DNA of 64,000 bases from a candidate division KSB1 bacterium (GCA_024655945.1 JANLFK010000016.1:29652-93651), one strand, 5' to 3'. Positions 44,991 through 56,000 are shown, counted from the first letter of the stretch. The notes: generated from the sequence alone by a model not told the origin. A program made the numbers and translations.

Positions 44991-45866
44991 TTGAGCATCC
45001 TGGTCGACAAGAATACGCGAGTGGTCGTGCAGGGGATCACCGGCGGGGAGGGCACCTTTCATGCCCAACAGATGATGGCCTATGGCACCAACATCGTGGC
45101 GGGAGTGACCCCAGACAAAGGCGGGCAGCTCTGGGAGGGGAAGGTACCGGTATACAACACGGTCAAGGAGGCGGTGGAGCAAGAGGGTGCCAACGCCTCG
45201 GTGATCTTTGTGCCGGCCGCCTTTTCTGCGGACGCCATCATGGAAGCGGCCGATGCAGGAATGGGCCTGGTCGTGTGCATTACCGAAGGCATCCCTACAG
45301 CCGACATGCTGAAAGTCTACGAATTCTTGCGCGGGCGCAAGACGCGGCTGGTCGGCCCGAACTGTCCGGGCGTGATCTCGCCGGGCAAATGCAAGTTGGG
45401 CATCATGCCCGGGGCTATTCACAAGGAAGGTCGGGCGGGTGTGGTCTCGCGCAGCGGCACGCTCACCTACGAGGCCGTATGGCAATTGACCACCCTGGGT
45501 ATTGGCCAATCGACCTGCATCGGCATCGGTGGCGATCCCATCATTGGCACCACCTTTGTGGACGCCTTACGCCTGTTTGAGGAAGACCCGGAGACCGAGG
45601 CGGTGGTGCTCATCGGGGAGATTGGCGGCACGGCCGAGGAGGAGGCAGCGGCCTTTGTGAAGGCCGGCATAAGCAAGCCGGTGGTGAGCTTCATTGCCGG
45701 GCGCACGGCGCCTCCAGGTAGGCGGATGGGACATGCGGGCGCCATCATCGCCGGGGGCAAGGGCACGGCTGCCGAGAAGATGGCAGCGCTGCGCGATGCC
45801 GGCGTCACCGTGTGCGAGAGCCCTGCTACCATTGGCGAAACGGTCGCCCGCGTGCTGCGCAAATGA
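44991..45866 (+). CDS. sucD: Succinate-CoA ligase (ADP-forming), alpha subunit
   Basis: 291 aa. The start is TTG at 44991 with GGGAGG 6 nt upstream, since [20 protein letters not shown] is the conserved N-terminus. It binds CoA in the N-terminal Rossmann domain and carries the active-site phosphohistidine (His248 in RMGHAGAI). SRSGTLTYE and [14 protein letters not shown] are family motifs. It is translated with sucC, and the ferredoxin gene follows 25 bp later. Confidence 0.96.
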   Translation: MSILVDKNTRVVVQGITGGEGTFHAQQMMAYGTNIVAGVTPDKGGQLWEGKVPVYNTVKEAVEQEGANASVIFVPAAFSADAIMEAADAGMGLVVCITEGIPTADMLKVYEFLRGRKTRLVGPNCPGVISPGKCKLGIMPGAIHKEGRAGVVSRSGTLTYEAVWQLTTLGIGQSTCIGIGGDPIIGTTFVDALRLFEEDPETEAVVLIGEIGGTAEEEAAAFVKAGISKPVVSFIAGRTAPPGRRMGHAGAIIAGGKGTAAEKMAALRDAGVTVCESPATIGETVARVLRK

Positions 45867-45891
45867 GCACAGGCAATACGGAGGTGAGAAG

Positions 45892-46239
45892 ATGCAGTTC
45901 GGGCGGGTTCCCCTCGATGCGGACCGGATGAAGGTACCGCGCGGCACCGTGCACATCGTCAAGGAGCGGTGCAAGGGATGTGGCTTCTGCGTCGAGTACT
46001 GTCCCAAAGATGTGCTGGAGATGTACGACGAGTTCAACTCCAAAGGATACCACCCTCCGTACGTGAAGAGGGAAGGAGAGTGCGTCAACTGCGACCTTTG
46101 CGAGACCATCTGCCCGGAATTTGCCATTTTCAGCGTGTCCGAGGAGGAGGCAACAGAAGGGGGCGAAGAGTGCGTCTGCTGCAAAGAGGCGGAGGAATGC
46201 TCGTTCCTTTGTTGTGGGCAAGAGATGGTGCTTAGGTAG
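45892..46239 (+). CDS. 2x[4Fe-4S] ferredoxin, 2-oxoacid:ferredoxin oxidoreductase delta (KorD)-like
   Basis: A 115-aa soluble ferredoxin-like protein. Two clusters are bound by CKGCGFCVEYCP (~26-37) and CVNCDLCETICP (~64-75). A C-terminal extra Cys-rich tail (CVCCKEAEECSFLCC) is unusual. The PRGTVHIVKERCKGCGFCVEYCPKDVL layout matches delta subunits of 2-oxoglutarate:ferredoxin oxidoreductase. Catalytic KorA/KorB genes are absent from the next positions, so it is an orphan here and may supply electrons to the HdrA fusion two genes down. It sits 25 bp after sucD, so co-transcription fits a TCA-branch role. Confidence 0.8.
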   Translation: MQFGRVPLDADRMKVPRGTVHIVKERCKGCGFCVEYCPKDVLEMYDEFNSKGYHPPYVKREGECVNCDLCETICPEFAIFSVSEEEATEGGEECVCCKEAEECSFLCCGQEMVLR

Positions 46240-46268
46240 CTTCTCATCGGAATTGGAGGTAACATCCC

Positions 46269-46991
46269 ATGAAGCTGAGCAGAGGAATCGTGGCGGGTGT
46301 CACCTTGCTGGTGCTGCTTTCTTGCCTTCTGGGGCAGGGACAGGCGAGGGAAGGGAGAGGAGGTGGCCACGGCTACTTTTACATCGGCAGCAGCATGGTG
46401 GACCTCGACAAGCTGAACGCCACCCTGAAGACAAGCCAGTACCCGGAGTTCTCCAATCGCCTTTTCAGCATGGGAGGCGGGGGACACGCTTTCTTCAACC
46501 GCCTGGTGCTTGGTGGCCAGGGGCAGGCGCTCATCAGCAAGAGCACCGACGTCAGCGTGGCCGGCACACCGTACAAGGCCAGTCTGAGTGCGGGTATAGG
46601 CTTCTTTGACATTGGCTACCTGCTCACCCCGCGCGGTAACTTGAAGATCTACCCTATGCTCGGCATCGGGGGCGGCGGCTTAGAGTTGGCCATTGAGGAG
46701 AAACAGCCCCCCTCCTTTGAGCAGATCCTCGCGCACCCCAATCGCAGCACTCGCCTCTCCGCCGGGTTGTTCTTGGTGAACCTTGCCTTGGGTGCCGATT
46801 GCCTTGTGCTGACGAGGCAGGACAAGGAAGGAATGGGCGGGCTGGTGCTTGGCATCGAGGTGGGATATACGTACACGCCGTTCGCAGGGGGGTGGCAGGC
46901 TGACGAGGTTGACATCTCGGGAGGCCCGGATGCCTCTCTCAATGGGCCTTATCTCCGATTGAAGATCGGAGGGGGAGGGAAGAGACGCTGA
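46269..46991 (+). CDS. Secreted Gly-rich outer-membrane protein of unknown function
   Basis: 240 aa with a signal peptide (GIVAGVTLLVLLSCLLGQGQA). The mature part alternates hydrophobic and polar residues in probable beta strands (GYFYIGSSMVDLDKL, FNRLVLGGQGQALIS, ASLSAGIGFFDIGYLL, YPMLGIGGGGLELAI, LVLGIEVGYTYTPFAGGW), consistent with a small barrel. I recognise no family. It lies between the ferredoxin and the HdrA fusion, which is odd company for an envelope protein. It has its own ribosome site (GGAGG). Confidence 0.7.
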   Translation: MKLSRGIVAGVTLLVLLSCLLGQGQAREGRGGGHGYFYIGSSMVDLDKLNATLKTSQYPEFSNRLFSMGGGGHAFFNRLVLGGQGQALISKSTDVSVAGTPYKASLSAGIGFFDIGYLLTPRGNLKIYPMLGIGGGGLELAIEEKQPPSFEQILAHPNRSTRLSAGLFLVNLALGADCLVLTRQDKEGMGGLVLGIEVGYTYTPFAGGWQADEVDISGGPDASLNGPYLRLKIGGGGKRR

Positions 46992-47043
46992 GGCATGGGG
47001 AGCAGGCAGGGACCTGCCCAAGCACAAAGCCGGGAGTAAGTCG

Positions 47044-49488
47044 ATGGGAGAGAATCTTCCGCGCATCGGTGTGTTTGTCTGCGACTGCGGCCTGAACATC
47101 GCGGGCGCCGTGGACACCGCAGCGGTGGCCGAATACGCCAAGACCTTGCCGGGAGTGGTGGCGGTCATCCGTAACACCTACACTTGTGCTGACCCTGGCC
47201 AGAACGAAATCAAAAGGGCCATCGTCGAGCATAAGTTAGAGCGGGTGGTGGTGGCCTCGTGCACGCCGAAGATCCACGAGCCGACCTTCCGCACATGCGT
47301 TGAGGAGGCAGGGCTCAACAAGTACCTCTTCGAGATGGCCAACATCCGCGAGCACTGCAGTTGGGTGCACCAGTACGACCGCGCGGCTGCTACCGAGAAG
47401 GCCAAGGACCTGGTGCGCAGCGCCGTGTACCGTGCACGCTTCTTGGAGCCCCAGAGGGAGCCTGTCTACCCGGTGACCAAGGCGGCACTGGTCATCGGCG
47501 GCGGCGTGGCCGGCATCCAGGCTGCGCTGAACCGTGCGGATGCCGGGCACCAAGTCTACCTGGTGGAAAAGGAGCCGTCCATCGGCGGCATTATGGCCGC
47601 CCTGGACAAGATCTACCCGACCATGGACTGCGCCATATGAATCCTCGGGCCGAAGATGATGGATGTCGGTCGACATCCCAAAATCGAGCTCTTCACCTAC
47701 AGCCAGGTAGACGAAGTCACCGGTTTCGTCGGCAACTTCAAGGTCAAGATCCGCAGGAAGGCCCGCTATGTGCGGGTGGAGGATTGCACCGCCTGCGGTG
47801 AATGCGCCAAGGTCTGCCCGGTGGTGGTCCCGGACGAGTACCAGCAGGGCTTCTCTTCGCGCAAGGCCATCTACTTGCCCTTTGCCCAGGCGGTGCCGTC
47901 GGCCTATATCTTGGACATGGCCCACTGCTTAGGCACTAACCCCATCGCCTGCGGCAAGTGCGCGAAGGTGTGCGCCAAGAAGTGCATTGACTATGACATG
48001 CAGGACGAACTTGTGGAGCGGGAGGTGGGGGCCATCATCGTCGCCACCGGCCTGGACGTCTATGACCCACGCCCCTTGGACGAGTTCGGCTACACGCGCT
48101 TCGAGAACGTCATTACGACCATGGAGTTCGAGCGTCCCATCTGTGCCGGTGGCCCGACCGCCGGACATTTCATCCGTCCGACCGATCGCCGCGTGCCCAA
48201 GACCGTGGGCTTCATCCAGTGCGTCGGCTCTCGTTCCACCAAGCGCGGCAACCGCTACTGTAGCAACGTCTGTTGCATGAACACGGTGAAAGATACACTT
48301 CTCCTCAAGGACCACTACCCGGAGGTGCAATGCAAGGTCTTTTACCTGGACATGCGCGCCTTCGGCAAAGGTTTTGAGGAGATGTTCCGGCGGAGCAAAG
48401 AGGAGGGGGTGCAGTACATCCGCGGCATTCCCGGCGATATCTACGAAGACCCGGTGACCAAGAATCTGGTGCTCCTGGTGGAAAACACCATGACCGGCAA
48501 GATCGAAGAAAATGAGCTTGAAATGGTGGTCTTGGCAGTGGGGATGCAGGCGCGGGCAGAGCAGAAGGACTTGCAGAAGCTGCTTACGCTGTCCAACACC
48601 GCAGACGGCTTCCTGTTGGAGTCCCACCCTAAGCTGAAGCCGGTAGATGCGCCCACGCAGGGCGTCTTCTACGCCGGGTGTGGGGAGGCTCCCAAGGACA
48701 TTAAGGACAGTGTGACCCAGGCCGGGGCAGCTGCTGCTCGCGCCGGCATCCTGCTCAATGCTGGCCAGGTGACCATCGAGGCGATTACTTCCATGCTGGC
48801 TCCGGCGCGGTGCACGTTCTGCGGCCTGTGCAGTAGGGTGTGCCCCTTTCATGCGATTATTCCCCCGGACCGCAAGAAGAATCAGTACCCAGTGTTCATC
48901 GAAGCGGCGTGTGCGGGGTGTGGTGCCTGTGCCGCGGGGTGCCCCACGGACGCCATCCACATGCGGCACTTCCGGGACGAGCAGATCCTGGCGCAGATCC
49001 AGGCCCTGCTGGAAGAAAGGCCTGAGGAGAAGATCCTTGCTTTTGCCTGCAACTGGTGCTGGTATGCTGGCGGCGACAATGCGGGCACCGCCCGCCTCCA
49101 ATACCCACCGACCGCCCGGCTGATTCGCACCATGTGCAGTGGCCGTGTGGATGAAAAGTTCGTCTGGTACGGCTTCAAGTTGGGCGCGCCCATCGTGTTG
49201 GTGTCTGGGTGTCATTTCGCCGACTGCCACTATGTCAATGCCGTGCAGTGGACGCAGCGCCGGGAGGAGCGTCTCTGGGACAAGTTGGAAAAGAAAGGCA
49301 TCCGCCCGGAGCGGCTGCAGTTGGAGTGGATCAGCGCCGCCGAGGGGCAAAAGTTCGCGCGCGTCATGCGAGAATTGGAGGAAATGCGCCAGAAGGTGAC
49401 CTTAGAGGAGATCCGCCAGACCATGGAGATCCTCAAGGACTATGATCCGCTGCAGAAGGAGAGCACAGCGGCTGCCGCATCGGCGTAG
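47044..49488 (+). CDS. hdrA: HdrA-MvhD fusion, selenoprotein with in-frame UGA (Sec199)
   Basis: One 814-codon gene, normally split in two by automatic calling at the UGA at 47638-47640. Residues 1-140 are the HdrA N-domain (IGVFVCDCGLNIAG, VVVASCTPKIHEPTFR). The FAD site is VIGGGVAGIQAAL (~152). PTMDCAI-U-ILGPKMMDVGRHP places Sec exactly where other HdrA proteins have the Cys of DCSxCILTPKM. Four [4Fe-4S] sites follow (CTACGECAKVCP, CGKCAKVCAKKC, CTFCGLCSRVCPF ~590, CAGCGACAAGCP ~621). Residues ~660-790 are an MvhD-like domain (FACNWCWYAGGDNAG, CSGRVDEKFVWYGF, SGCHFADCHY). HdrA bifurcates electrons through FAD, and MvhD links it to hydrogenase or another donor. HdrBC is not in the window. 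Confidence 0.9.
47661..47678 (+). promoter_or_regulatory. Bacterial SECIS-like hairpin for Sec insertion in hdrA
   Basis: GGATGTC (47661-47667), loop GGTC (47668-47671), GACATCC (47672-47678): 7 bp perfect stem starting 20 nt after the UGA. The GGUC apical loop is the same as that bound by SelB in E. coli fdhF, and the loop-to-UGA distance (27 nt) is within the known bacterial range. Confidence 0.8.
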
Positions 49489-49511
49489 GGAAAAGGGAAC
49501 GAGCGTCGCCT

Positions 49512-49652
49512 ATGGGGGAAGCAAAGTTCAAATGCCTGCGCTGCGGCTACGAATTCATGGCCCACTATGACCCGAAAATTACCGAGGAGCGGGCCTGTCC
49601 GAAATGCCACAGCAACAGTGTGCGGCGCATCAAGGAGGAAAGCCCAAGGTAG
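49512..49652 (+). CDS. 46-aa zinc-ribbon protein
   Basis: It starts with ATG 24 bp after the hdrA stop and encodes a protein made almost entirely of one zinc ribbon: CLRCGYEF then CPKCHS, with a basic tail (VRRIKEE). The CxxC-x19-CxxC spacing suits one Zn. It resembles FmdB-like and rubredoxin-like small regulators. Co-transcription with hdrA suggests a redox or metal-handling accessory, which is inference. Confidence 0.7.
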   Translation: MGEAKFKCLRCGYEFMAHYDPKITEERACPKCHSNSVRRIKEESPR

Positions 49653-49875
49653 GCCTGCCGGAGGTTGGTGGGGGGCCGCACTGCTGGGGGACCAAGTGCT
49701 AGCCCGCGACGTCAGGGCGTCCACCCAGTCCGTGCTGCTCTGTCCTGAGCGGAGCGCCGAATGGCATTTTGGGCCCCCTGCAGTGCGGGTGCTTCAGGCG
49801 CGCGACGAGGCCGTTGCCGCAAGTACCTGGGTCCCTCTCCGGATAGCCGTCTAATGACCTGCAATCAGGACGCCA

Positions 49876-52857
49876 ATGGAAACCGTTCTCCATCGCCTCA
49901 GAGAGAGGGTTGCGCATCTCGGCAACCATAATCAGAAATACCTCCGCATGATCGACCTCCACCTGGATTCGTTGGTGGAGCGGCTGGAGGCTTCTGGCGC
50001 CATTGACCAGGTGCACCTGTGGACGGTAGGGCGCGATCTGCATGCCGAGATGGAGGTGGTGCGCACTCAGGGCACCACGGAGAAGGAGAAGTTGGAGTAC
50101 CTGGGCACCTATTTCGCCTTGCAGTTCCTGCATCTGAATCTGCGCGCCCTCGACGTGCTCATGCTCGACCTGTCCGCCAGCAGCGATCCCCAGCAAGTCT
50201 ATCAGAAGTTCATGCTCGACGTGGGCGCCAAACTGCGCGCCCTCATCGCCACCTACATGGAGGAGTTGCTGGAGCTCTTCCTCCCCGCCGAGCGGCGTCC
50301 AGAGTTCGTCATCTGCGGCGTAGGCACGCGCACCGACCAGGACGACCTGGACATCGGCGTCATCGACGATGGTTCCCCCAATCGCGAGCACCTCAACCGC
50401 GCCCTGAGCAAGCTCAGCAGGGAGATGTTCAAGAGGGCCGTCTGCCTGCACATGCACATCTCTGAACACGTTGGACAAAGCGGCTTTTCTGCCTCCATCC
50501 CCGAATACTGCGCCCTCTTGGACACCGAGATTCGCGATTTTGTCATCATTAGCGAGATGCTCAATGCCGCGCCCATCGTCGGCAGCCGTCGCCTTTTCCG
50601 AGAGTTTCAGCGCAAGGTGACCGCTCGTTACTACTACCATCGCCGCGGCGACAACCGCTACCACGAAGGCTATCTGCGCGGCATCTTGGGCGAGGTGCGC
50701 TCGCTTCAGATTCGCCAGGCTAAACCCAACCGCATCAACCTGAAGAACGACGCCCTGCGCATGATCAAGGGCGCCCTCTTCGCCGGCAAGACCATCTTCC
50801 GCATTGAGAAAGTCAACTGCTGGGGCATCCTCTACGAGCTCTGGAAGCGTGATGCCGCCCGAGCCTCCATGTACATGGCGCTGGAAGAGGCGCTCACCTT
50901 CTTGGAGACCTTCCGCTATCTTTACCAGCTCTTCGTGGTGCAGGAGGAAGAAATCTATTTGGAGAGCGAGCAGGCCAAGTCGAACCTTGGGCCGGTGGCC
51001 AGGGCCATGGGCTACGCGGATACCGGCGTGGTTTCGGCCGAGCAGCACCTCTTGGTCGACTACTACCGCTACGTGGCGCAGGCCAAGCGGGCCCTCGACG
51101 AACTGCTGCCGCACGTCACGCAGCACCTCCGCAGCGTGAGTTTGTTTGGCCCTTTGCGACAGGTCGCCGCGGGCGTTCCTCACGCGCAGGCCTCCGAGAA
51201 TCTGGCTGTGCGCTTCGTCCAGCACCTGGAGTTTTTCAATGGCACAAAGTTCTGGGACGATGTGCTGGAGGCCTTGGAAGAGAACCAGGCAGCGCTGTTG
51301 GTGGCACTGGTCACAGACCTGTGCGCCTTGGATGAGGCAAAGGCGCGCGAGCTGATCGGTCGCTTTTCCGCCTGGGGCACTAATGCCTTCATCGCCGAGC
51401 TGTCGTTTCTGGTCATGCTCGCCCGTCACCAGGACAAGTTCCCCAAGGGATGTGTCTTTGCCGACTTTAGCCGCGCCTTCTTGCAGGCCTTTGCGGGCAC
51501 GCCAGAAGAGATCAGACGCATGGTGCGGGTGTTTGACCACTACCCGCAGCTCATGAATCGCTACTTGGCCTGCATCACCGAGGAGGAAAGGCGGATCTTT
51601 GCCTGCATGCTGCGCGGCGAGACCTGGGATCCCGACGTGGCGCAGGTACGCGCACGGCTGCTGCAGCTCTGCCAGCTCCACATCCACAGCAGCGAATACT
51701 TCAAGCGGTTCTTCCTGCGCGTTTTGGAGCGCCATCCAAGCGCCATCCATTTGCTGGACAAACCCGCGCGCCTGCAGCAGTTGGCCGAGGGGCTCTACGG
51801 TGACGTGGATCGTTATGGTTCCTTTGTGGCAAAGAAGGAGCGGCTCGGCGACTTTTTCGACTTGGAATTCTTCCGCATTGGCCTGCTGTGTTTGGCCGGC
51901 GCGCCCATTGCCGCGGTGGGTGCTCAGTTCACCGAATCCTCGCACCGCTACCTGCGCACGCTGTACGACCTCTGCAAGGCAGAGCTGGATGAACAGACGG
52001 GAACCTCGATTGCAACAAGGGATCTGTTGGGATTGTTCGTGTCGGGCGGACACTCGCGTGAACAGGCTTTTGTGGACGATTATGACCTGTTCTTCCTCTT
52101 GGGCTCCGACGAACCACGACTGCGCGCCTACGGGGACAAGATCGCCAGTCGCATGAATCAACAACTCATTCGGCGGGGGATCCTGCCCCACTACCGGTTT
52201 GCCGCTCTCTTCGGCCACTATGTGACGACCATGCGCGAGCTGGAGGACTACCTCAGCCAGAATGGCGATTCGGTGGTGGTGGACAAGTCGCAGGTCCTGG
52301 GCTCACGCATGGTGGTGGGGAGCCACAAGCTCCAGCAGACGTTTCTCCGCCGCATTATCGAGCCGCATGTGTATGCAGATGTGGACCGCTATCTTGCGCA
52401 GATGCGCGCCGAAGTGCACGCCCGCCACCGCGAGGTGCGCAAGCTCCCTGGGGCAGCGCGCAACATCAAGGAAGGCATCGGCTGCATGCGCGACATCGAG
52501 ATGACCCTGCTCATGCTCAAGGCGAAATTCCGCGTCGACCAGCCGGTCACGGGCGAGCTGCTGGAGGCTCTCCCACGAGTGGATCCGCGCCACAGCAGGG
52601 AGTTCCGGGCGCTGGCTGCGGCGCTCGAATTCTATGAGCAGCTCAGGAGCCTGTATCGCCTCACCGCCTCGACCGGGGAGGAGATCGATCCCCGCTTCCT
52701 GGGGAGAACAGCGGTCATCATGGGTTTCGGCGAAAACGAGGCGGAGGCGGCCGAGCGGCTGCTGGTGGCTTTTCGCCGCTGCGCGGAAAAGACGCGCAAA
52801 GTCCTCGCCAGGTTGGAACGTGCCCTCCTCGCGCCGACGCCCGCAGGGGCATTGTGA
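49876..52857 (+). CDS. Tandem nucleotidyltransferase, GlnD/GlnE-like signalling protein
   Basis: 993 aa without signal or membrane segments. Two Pol-beta-type nucleotidyltransferase motifs appear: CGVGTRTDQDDLDIGVIDDG (~146-165) and SGGHSREQAFVDDYDLFFL (~723-741), each ending in the DxD metal pair. After the second, ARNIKEGIGCMRDIEMTLLMLKAKF (~860-884) matches the NIKEGPGGLRDI motif of GlnD PII-uridylyltransferase, and a helical C-terminus follows. The double arrangement recalls GlnE (two adenylyltransferase halves), but the flanking sequence is closer to GlnD/DUF294. No HD or ACT domains are visible, so it is neither standard enzyme. It may nucleotidylate a PII or other regulatory target. 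It stands alone, 223 bp after the zinc-ribbon gene. Confidence 0.8.
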   Translation: METVLHRLRERVAHLGNHNQKYLRMIDLHLDSLVERLEASGAIDQVHLWTVGRDLHAEMEVVRTQGTTEKEKLEYLGTYFALQFLHLNLRALDVLMLDLSASSDPQQVYQKFMLDVGAKLRALIATYMEELLELFLPAERRPEFVICGVGTRTDQDDLDIGVIDDGSPNREHLNRALSKLSREMFKRAVCLHMHISEHVGQSGFSASIPEYCALLDTEIRDFVIISEMLNAAPIVGSRRLFREFQRKVTARYYYHRRGDNRYHEGYLRGILGEVRSLQIRQAKPNRINLKNDALRMIKGALFAGKTIFRIEKVNCWGILYELWKRDAARASMYMALEEALTFLETFRYLYQLFVVQEEEIYLESEQAKSNLGPVARAMGYADTGVVSAEQHLLVDYYRYVAQAKRALDELLPHVTQHLRSVSLFGPLRQVAAGVPHAQASENLAVRFVQHLEFFNGTKFWDDVLEALEENQAALLVALVTDLCALDEAKARELIGRFSAWGTNAFIAELSFLVMLARHQDKFPKGCVFADFSRAFLQAFAGTPEEIRRMVRVFDHYPQLMNRYLACITEEERRIFACMLRGETWDPDVAQVRARLLQLCQLHIHSSEYFKRFFLRVLERHPSAIHLLDKPARLQQLAEGLYGDVDRYGSFVAKKERLGDFFDLEFFRIGLLCLAGAPIAAVGAQFTESSHRYLRTLYDLCKAELDEQTGTSIATRDLLGLFVSGGHSREQAFVDDYDLFFLLGSDEPRLRAYGDKIASRMNQQLIRRGILPHYRFAALFGHYVTTMRELEDYLSQNGDSVVVDKSQVLGSRMVVGSHKLQQTFLRRIIEPHVYADVDRYLAQMRAEVHARHREVRKLPGAARNIKEGIGCMRDIEMTLLMLKAKFRVDQPVTGELLEALPRVDPRHSREFRALAAALEFYEQLRSLYRLTASTGEEIDPRFLGRTAVIMGFGENEAEAAERLLVAFRRCAEKTRKVLARLERALLAPTPAGAL

Positions 52858-53093
52858 GGGGGTCCAGGAAGGCAAGAAGCCCTCTCCGCCGTGTCCGGTC
52901 CCGGTGCACCTGACCTTGCTGCAGCAGAGGTGAACTTGGGGGCATCCCTCTTCCGCGGGGAGCCTGCCGCGCCTGCCGGCCTGTCCCTTGGCCTGCGCGC
53001 GGCACCGTGCTTGCCTCTTTGTTCACCAAGCCGGTCGACCATCGAGGCCGGGAATAGCCGGAAAATTCGGCGCGAACGCAGCTCCACCCGCCT

Positions 53094-56000
53094 CTAACTT
53101 GCCGCAGCCGGGGTGTGTCGGCTCCCTCTGAAAATGGCGTACAGGGCCGGGGTCACCGTGAGCACCAGGGCGCTTGACACCGTCAGCCCGCCGATAGTGG
53201 CTAAGGCCAAAGAATACCACAGGCCTTGCTTGCTCTCCACAAAGAGCACCAGGGGCAGCATGCCAAATACGGTGGTGGCGGTGGTCATCATGATGGGGCG
53301 CGCGCGTTCCATGCACCCCGCACTCACCGCCTCTAACCAATTGCGGCCGGAGGTGCGCAGCCGGTTTATGTGGTCCACCAGCACGATGGCATTGTTCACC
53401 ACGATGCCGCCCAGCAAAATAACCCCAATGTAGGCGGAGCGGTCGAAGGGGGTCTTGGTGAGGTAGAAGATCCAGAAGACGCCGATCAGCGCCAAAGGAA
53501 CCGTTAGCAACACCACAAAAGGGTGCCGCAGCGACTCGTAGAGGGCGGCGGTGACCATGAACACCAACAGAATGGCCAGGGCCAAGACCCCCAGTACCTG
53601 CTGCTCCTCTTCCTTTTGCATTAAGGTGAAGGAGGGACGTTGGAGGGAGTAGCCCGGGGGAAGGTGAGTATTGCGGATCACACTCTCGACGAGCCGATCC
53701 CCCATGCGCCACGGGCCACGGAATTCGAAGCTAATCCAACGCTGGTACTGCTGGTCTTCGCGCACAATGCGCGCCAAGGCCTTTTGCTCCGAGATGCTCG
53801 CCACATCGCCGAGGCGCACAACTTCCTGGCCGTCCGAACGCAGCACCAACTGGCGGAGGTCGTCGAGGGCAAAGCGACGGTAGCCGTGCATTTTGATGCT
53901 GTGGTCAACGTCCTCGCCCTTGATTTTGAGGCGCTGATAGCGCCGGGCGCCCCGGATATGCGGCTCCACCTTTTGAAGCACCTCGCCTACGGTGAGCCCG
54001 AAGCGGCTGAGTTGGCGGCGGTCGAGGCGCACGATGACTTCGAATAGGTCTCCTCTGCCGTACCAGAGGGTGGAGCTGGTCTCCAAGTCGCGCACGCGCA
54101 CGTTGCGTCGCAAGGTGCGCCCCACCTCGTCGGCGGTGCGTTTGACCTCGTTGTAGTTGTAGCCGAGCACTTGCAGGTAGAACCTTGGGGCTGCGCCGCC
54201 CCCCCTGAAGAAGCCGGGGCCAAAGCCGTACACGTTGACGTTGGCGCCGGCAAAGCGCGTGGCCATGGCGCTCAACTTTTCCTTGAGGATGAGAGGCTCC
54301 GGAGTCAGCTCTATCTCGGGAGGGAAGGTGATGCGCAGCCTGGCCCACTCGGGATAGACTTCTGCCGTGACCTTGTCAAGGTGGGGGCGCCCTACCAACT
54401 TCTCCTCAAACGAGCGCACCACGGCGTCGGTGGCCTCCAACTCTGAGCCGCTGGGCATTTGCACGTAGACTACCAGGTAGGTATCCCGCCCCCAGGAGAA
54501 GGGCTGGCCGCGGGGCACCTTCTTGTCAAAAATGTAGAAGCTTCCCACGAACAGAGCCAGTGCAGCGGCGGCAACAAACCATTTGTGGCGGAGCGACAGC
54601 CGCAGATAGCGTGCGTACAGGCGCTGCACCGCTGTGGGCGCTTTGGCACGGCCGGCTTCTGCCTCATTGGCCTGCTCTCCGCCGCGCGGTGGACTGCCCT
54701 TGCCAACGCTGCCGCGGAAAAGCACCTTTGCCGCCAACATAGGGGTCAAGGTGAAGGCGACCACCAGTGACGACACGAGCGCCAGCCCTACGGCAAGGGC
54801 AAACGGCAGGTAGTAGATGCGCAGCTCGCCGGTCATGTACAGAAAGGGCAAGAAAACGACGACGGTGGTCAAGGTAGAGGCGACCACGGCCAAGGCCACC
54901 TCCGAGGCTCCCCGTTCGGCCGCCCGTGCGACGGGCTGACCTCTCCGCCACTGGCGCTCGACGCTATCCAGCACGACGATGGAGTTGTCCACCAACATGC
55001 CGAAACCAAGGGCCAACCCCGCCATCGTCAGGAGGTTGAGAGTCAGGTGGGCAAAGTAGAAAAAGTCCACCGTCAGCAAGACGGAAAACAGGATGGTGGC
55101 GAGGATGACAAGGGGAGCGCGCAGCCGGCGCAGGAACAGCAGCAACACGGCAAAGATGGCCAGCAGGCAGAAGCCGGCACGCGAGGTAAAATCCCGAAGT
55201 TCCTTCCGCATGCGCAGGCTTTGGTCCCGCTCCTTGAGGAGCCGTAGCCCGGGTGGAAAGCTCTTCGCGATGGTGGTGAGCTTCTTCTCCACCGCCTGCG
55301 CCACGGCGATGGTGCTGGTGCCCGGCTCCTTTTCGATATTGATGGTCACCGCCGGCTGCCCGTTGATGCGGGATAAACCCACCGGTTCACTGGATGCATC
55401 GCTGACCTGAGCCACATCTTCCAACCGCACTGGCCCGGGAGTGCTCCTCCTGGACGCGCCAAGGAAGCTGGCCGGGATGACTGCTTTGCCGATGCTGGCC
55501 ACCTCCTGAATGGGGTCGTCGATGAGGAGCTCCCACCGCGTCCCCCCACGCACCAGGTGACCGGCGGCCTGGCGCAGCCCAAGGTCCTGCAGCGTGCGCT
55601 GCACGGCCTCTATGCTCACTCCTAAGGCTTCCATCCGGCGCGGGTCCATCTCGATGCGTACCTCGCGGTCAACCCCACCCAAGATGCGGATGTCCGCCAC
55701 GCCCTCCAGGCCCAGCAGAGGCGGACGTACCTTCTCCTTGGCCATGCGTCGCAGGGTTTGCAAGTCAAAGGGGCCGAGCAGGCGGTAGGAGAGCAAGACG
55801 TCGGTCTGAAACTCCTTGGGCACGTATTTCTGGATTTGCGGCGGAAAGGCCCCGTAGGGCAGCTCCTCGCGCGCGACGGCCAGTTTCTCGTTGAGCTCGA
55901 AGGTGGCAAAGTCCATGTTGGTGCCGCGCTCGAACTCGACCTCGACGGTGGAGAGCCCCTCTTCCGAGGTGGAGCGCACTTTGCGCACGCCAGTGACCGT

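Noticed and set aside
47929..49350. 473-codon antisense frame across hdrA
   Set aside because: Shadow of the true gene; the sense strand shows clear Fe-S and MvhD motifs.
47656..49488. Reading the second part of hdrA as a separate gene
   Set aside because: The junction keeps one frame across a UGA at a conserved Cys position with a SECIS-like hairpin; a separate start would lack a ribosome site and cut a conserved domain.
49699..52218. 839-codon open frame antisense to the tandem nucleotidyltransferase
   Set aside because: GC-rich codon bias of the real gene keeps the opposite frame open; its product is His/Gln/Leu-rich with no family motif and no ribosome site.
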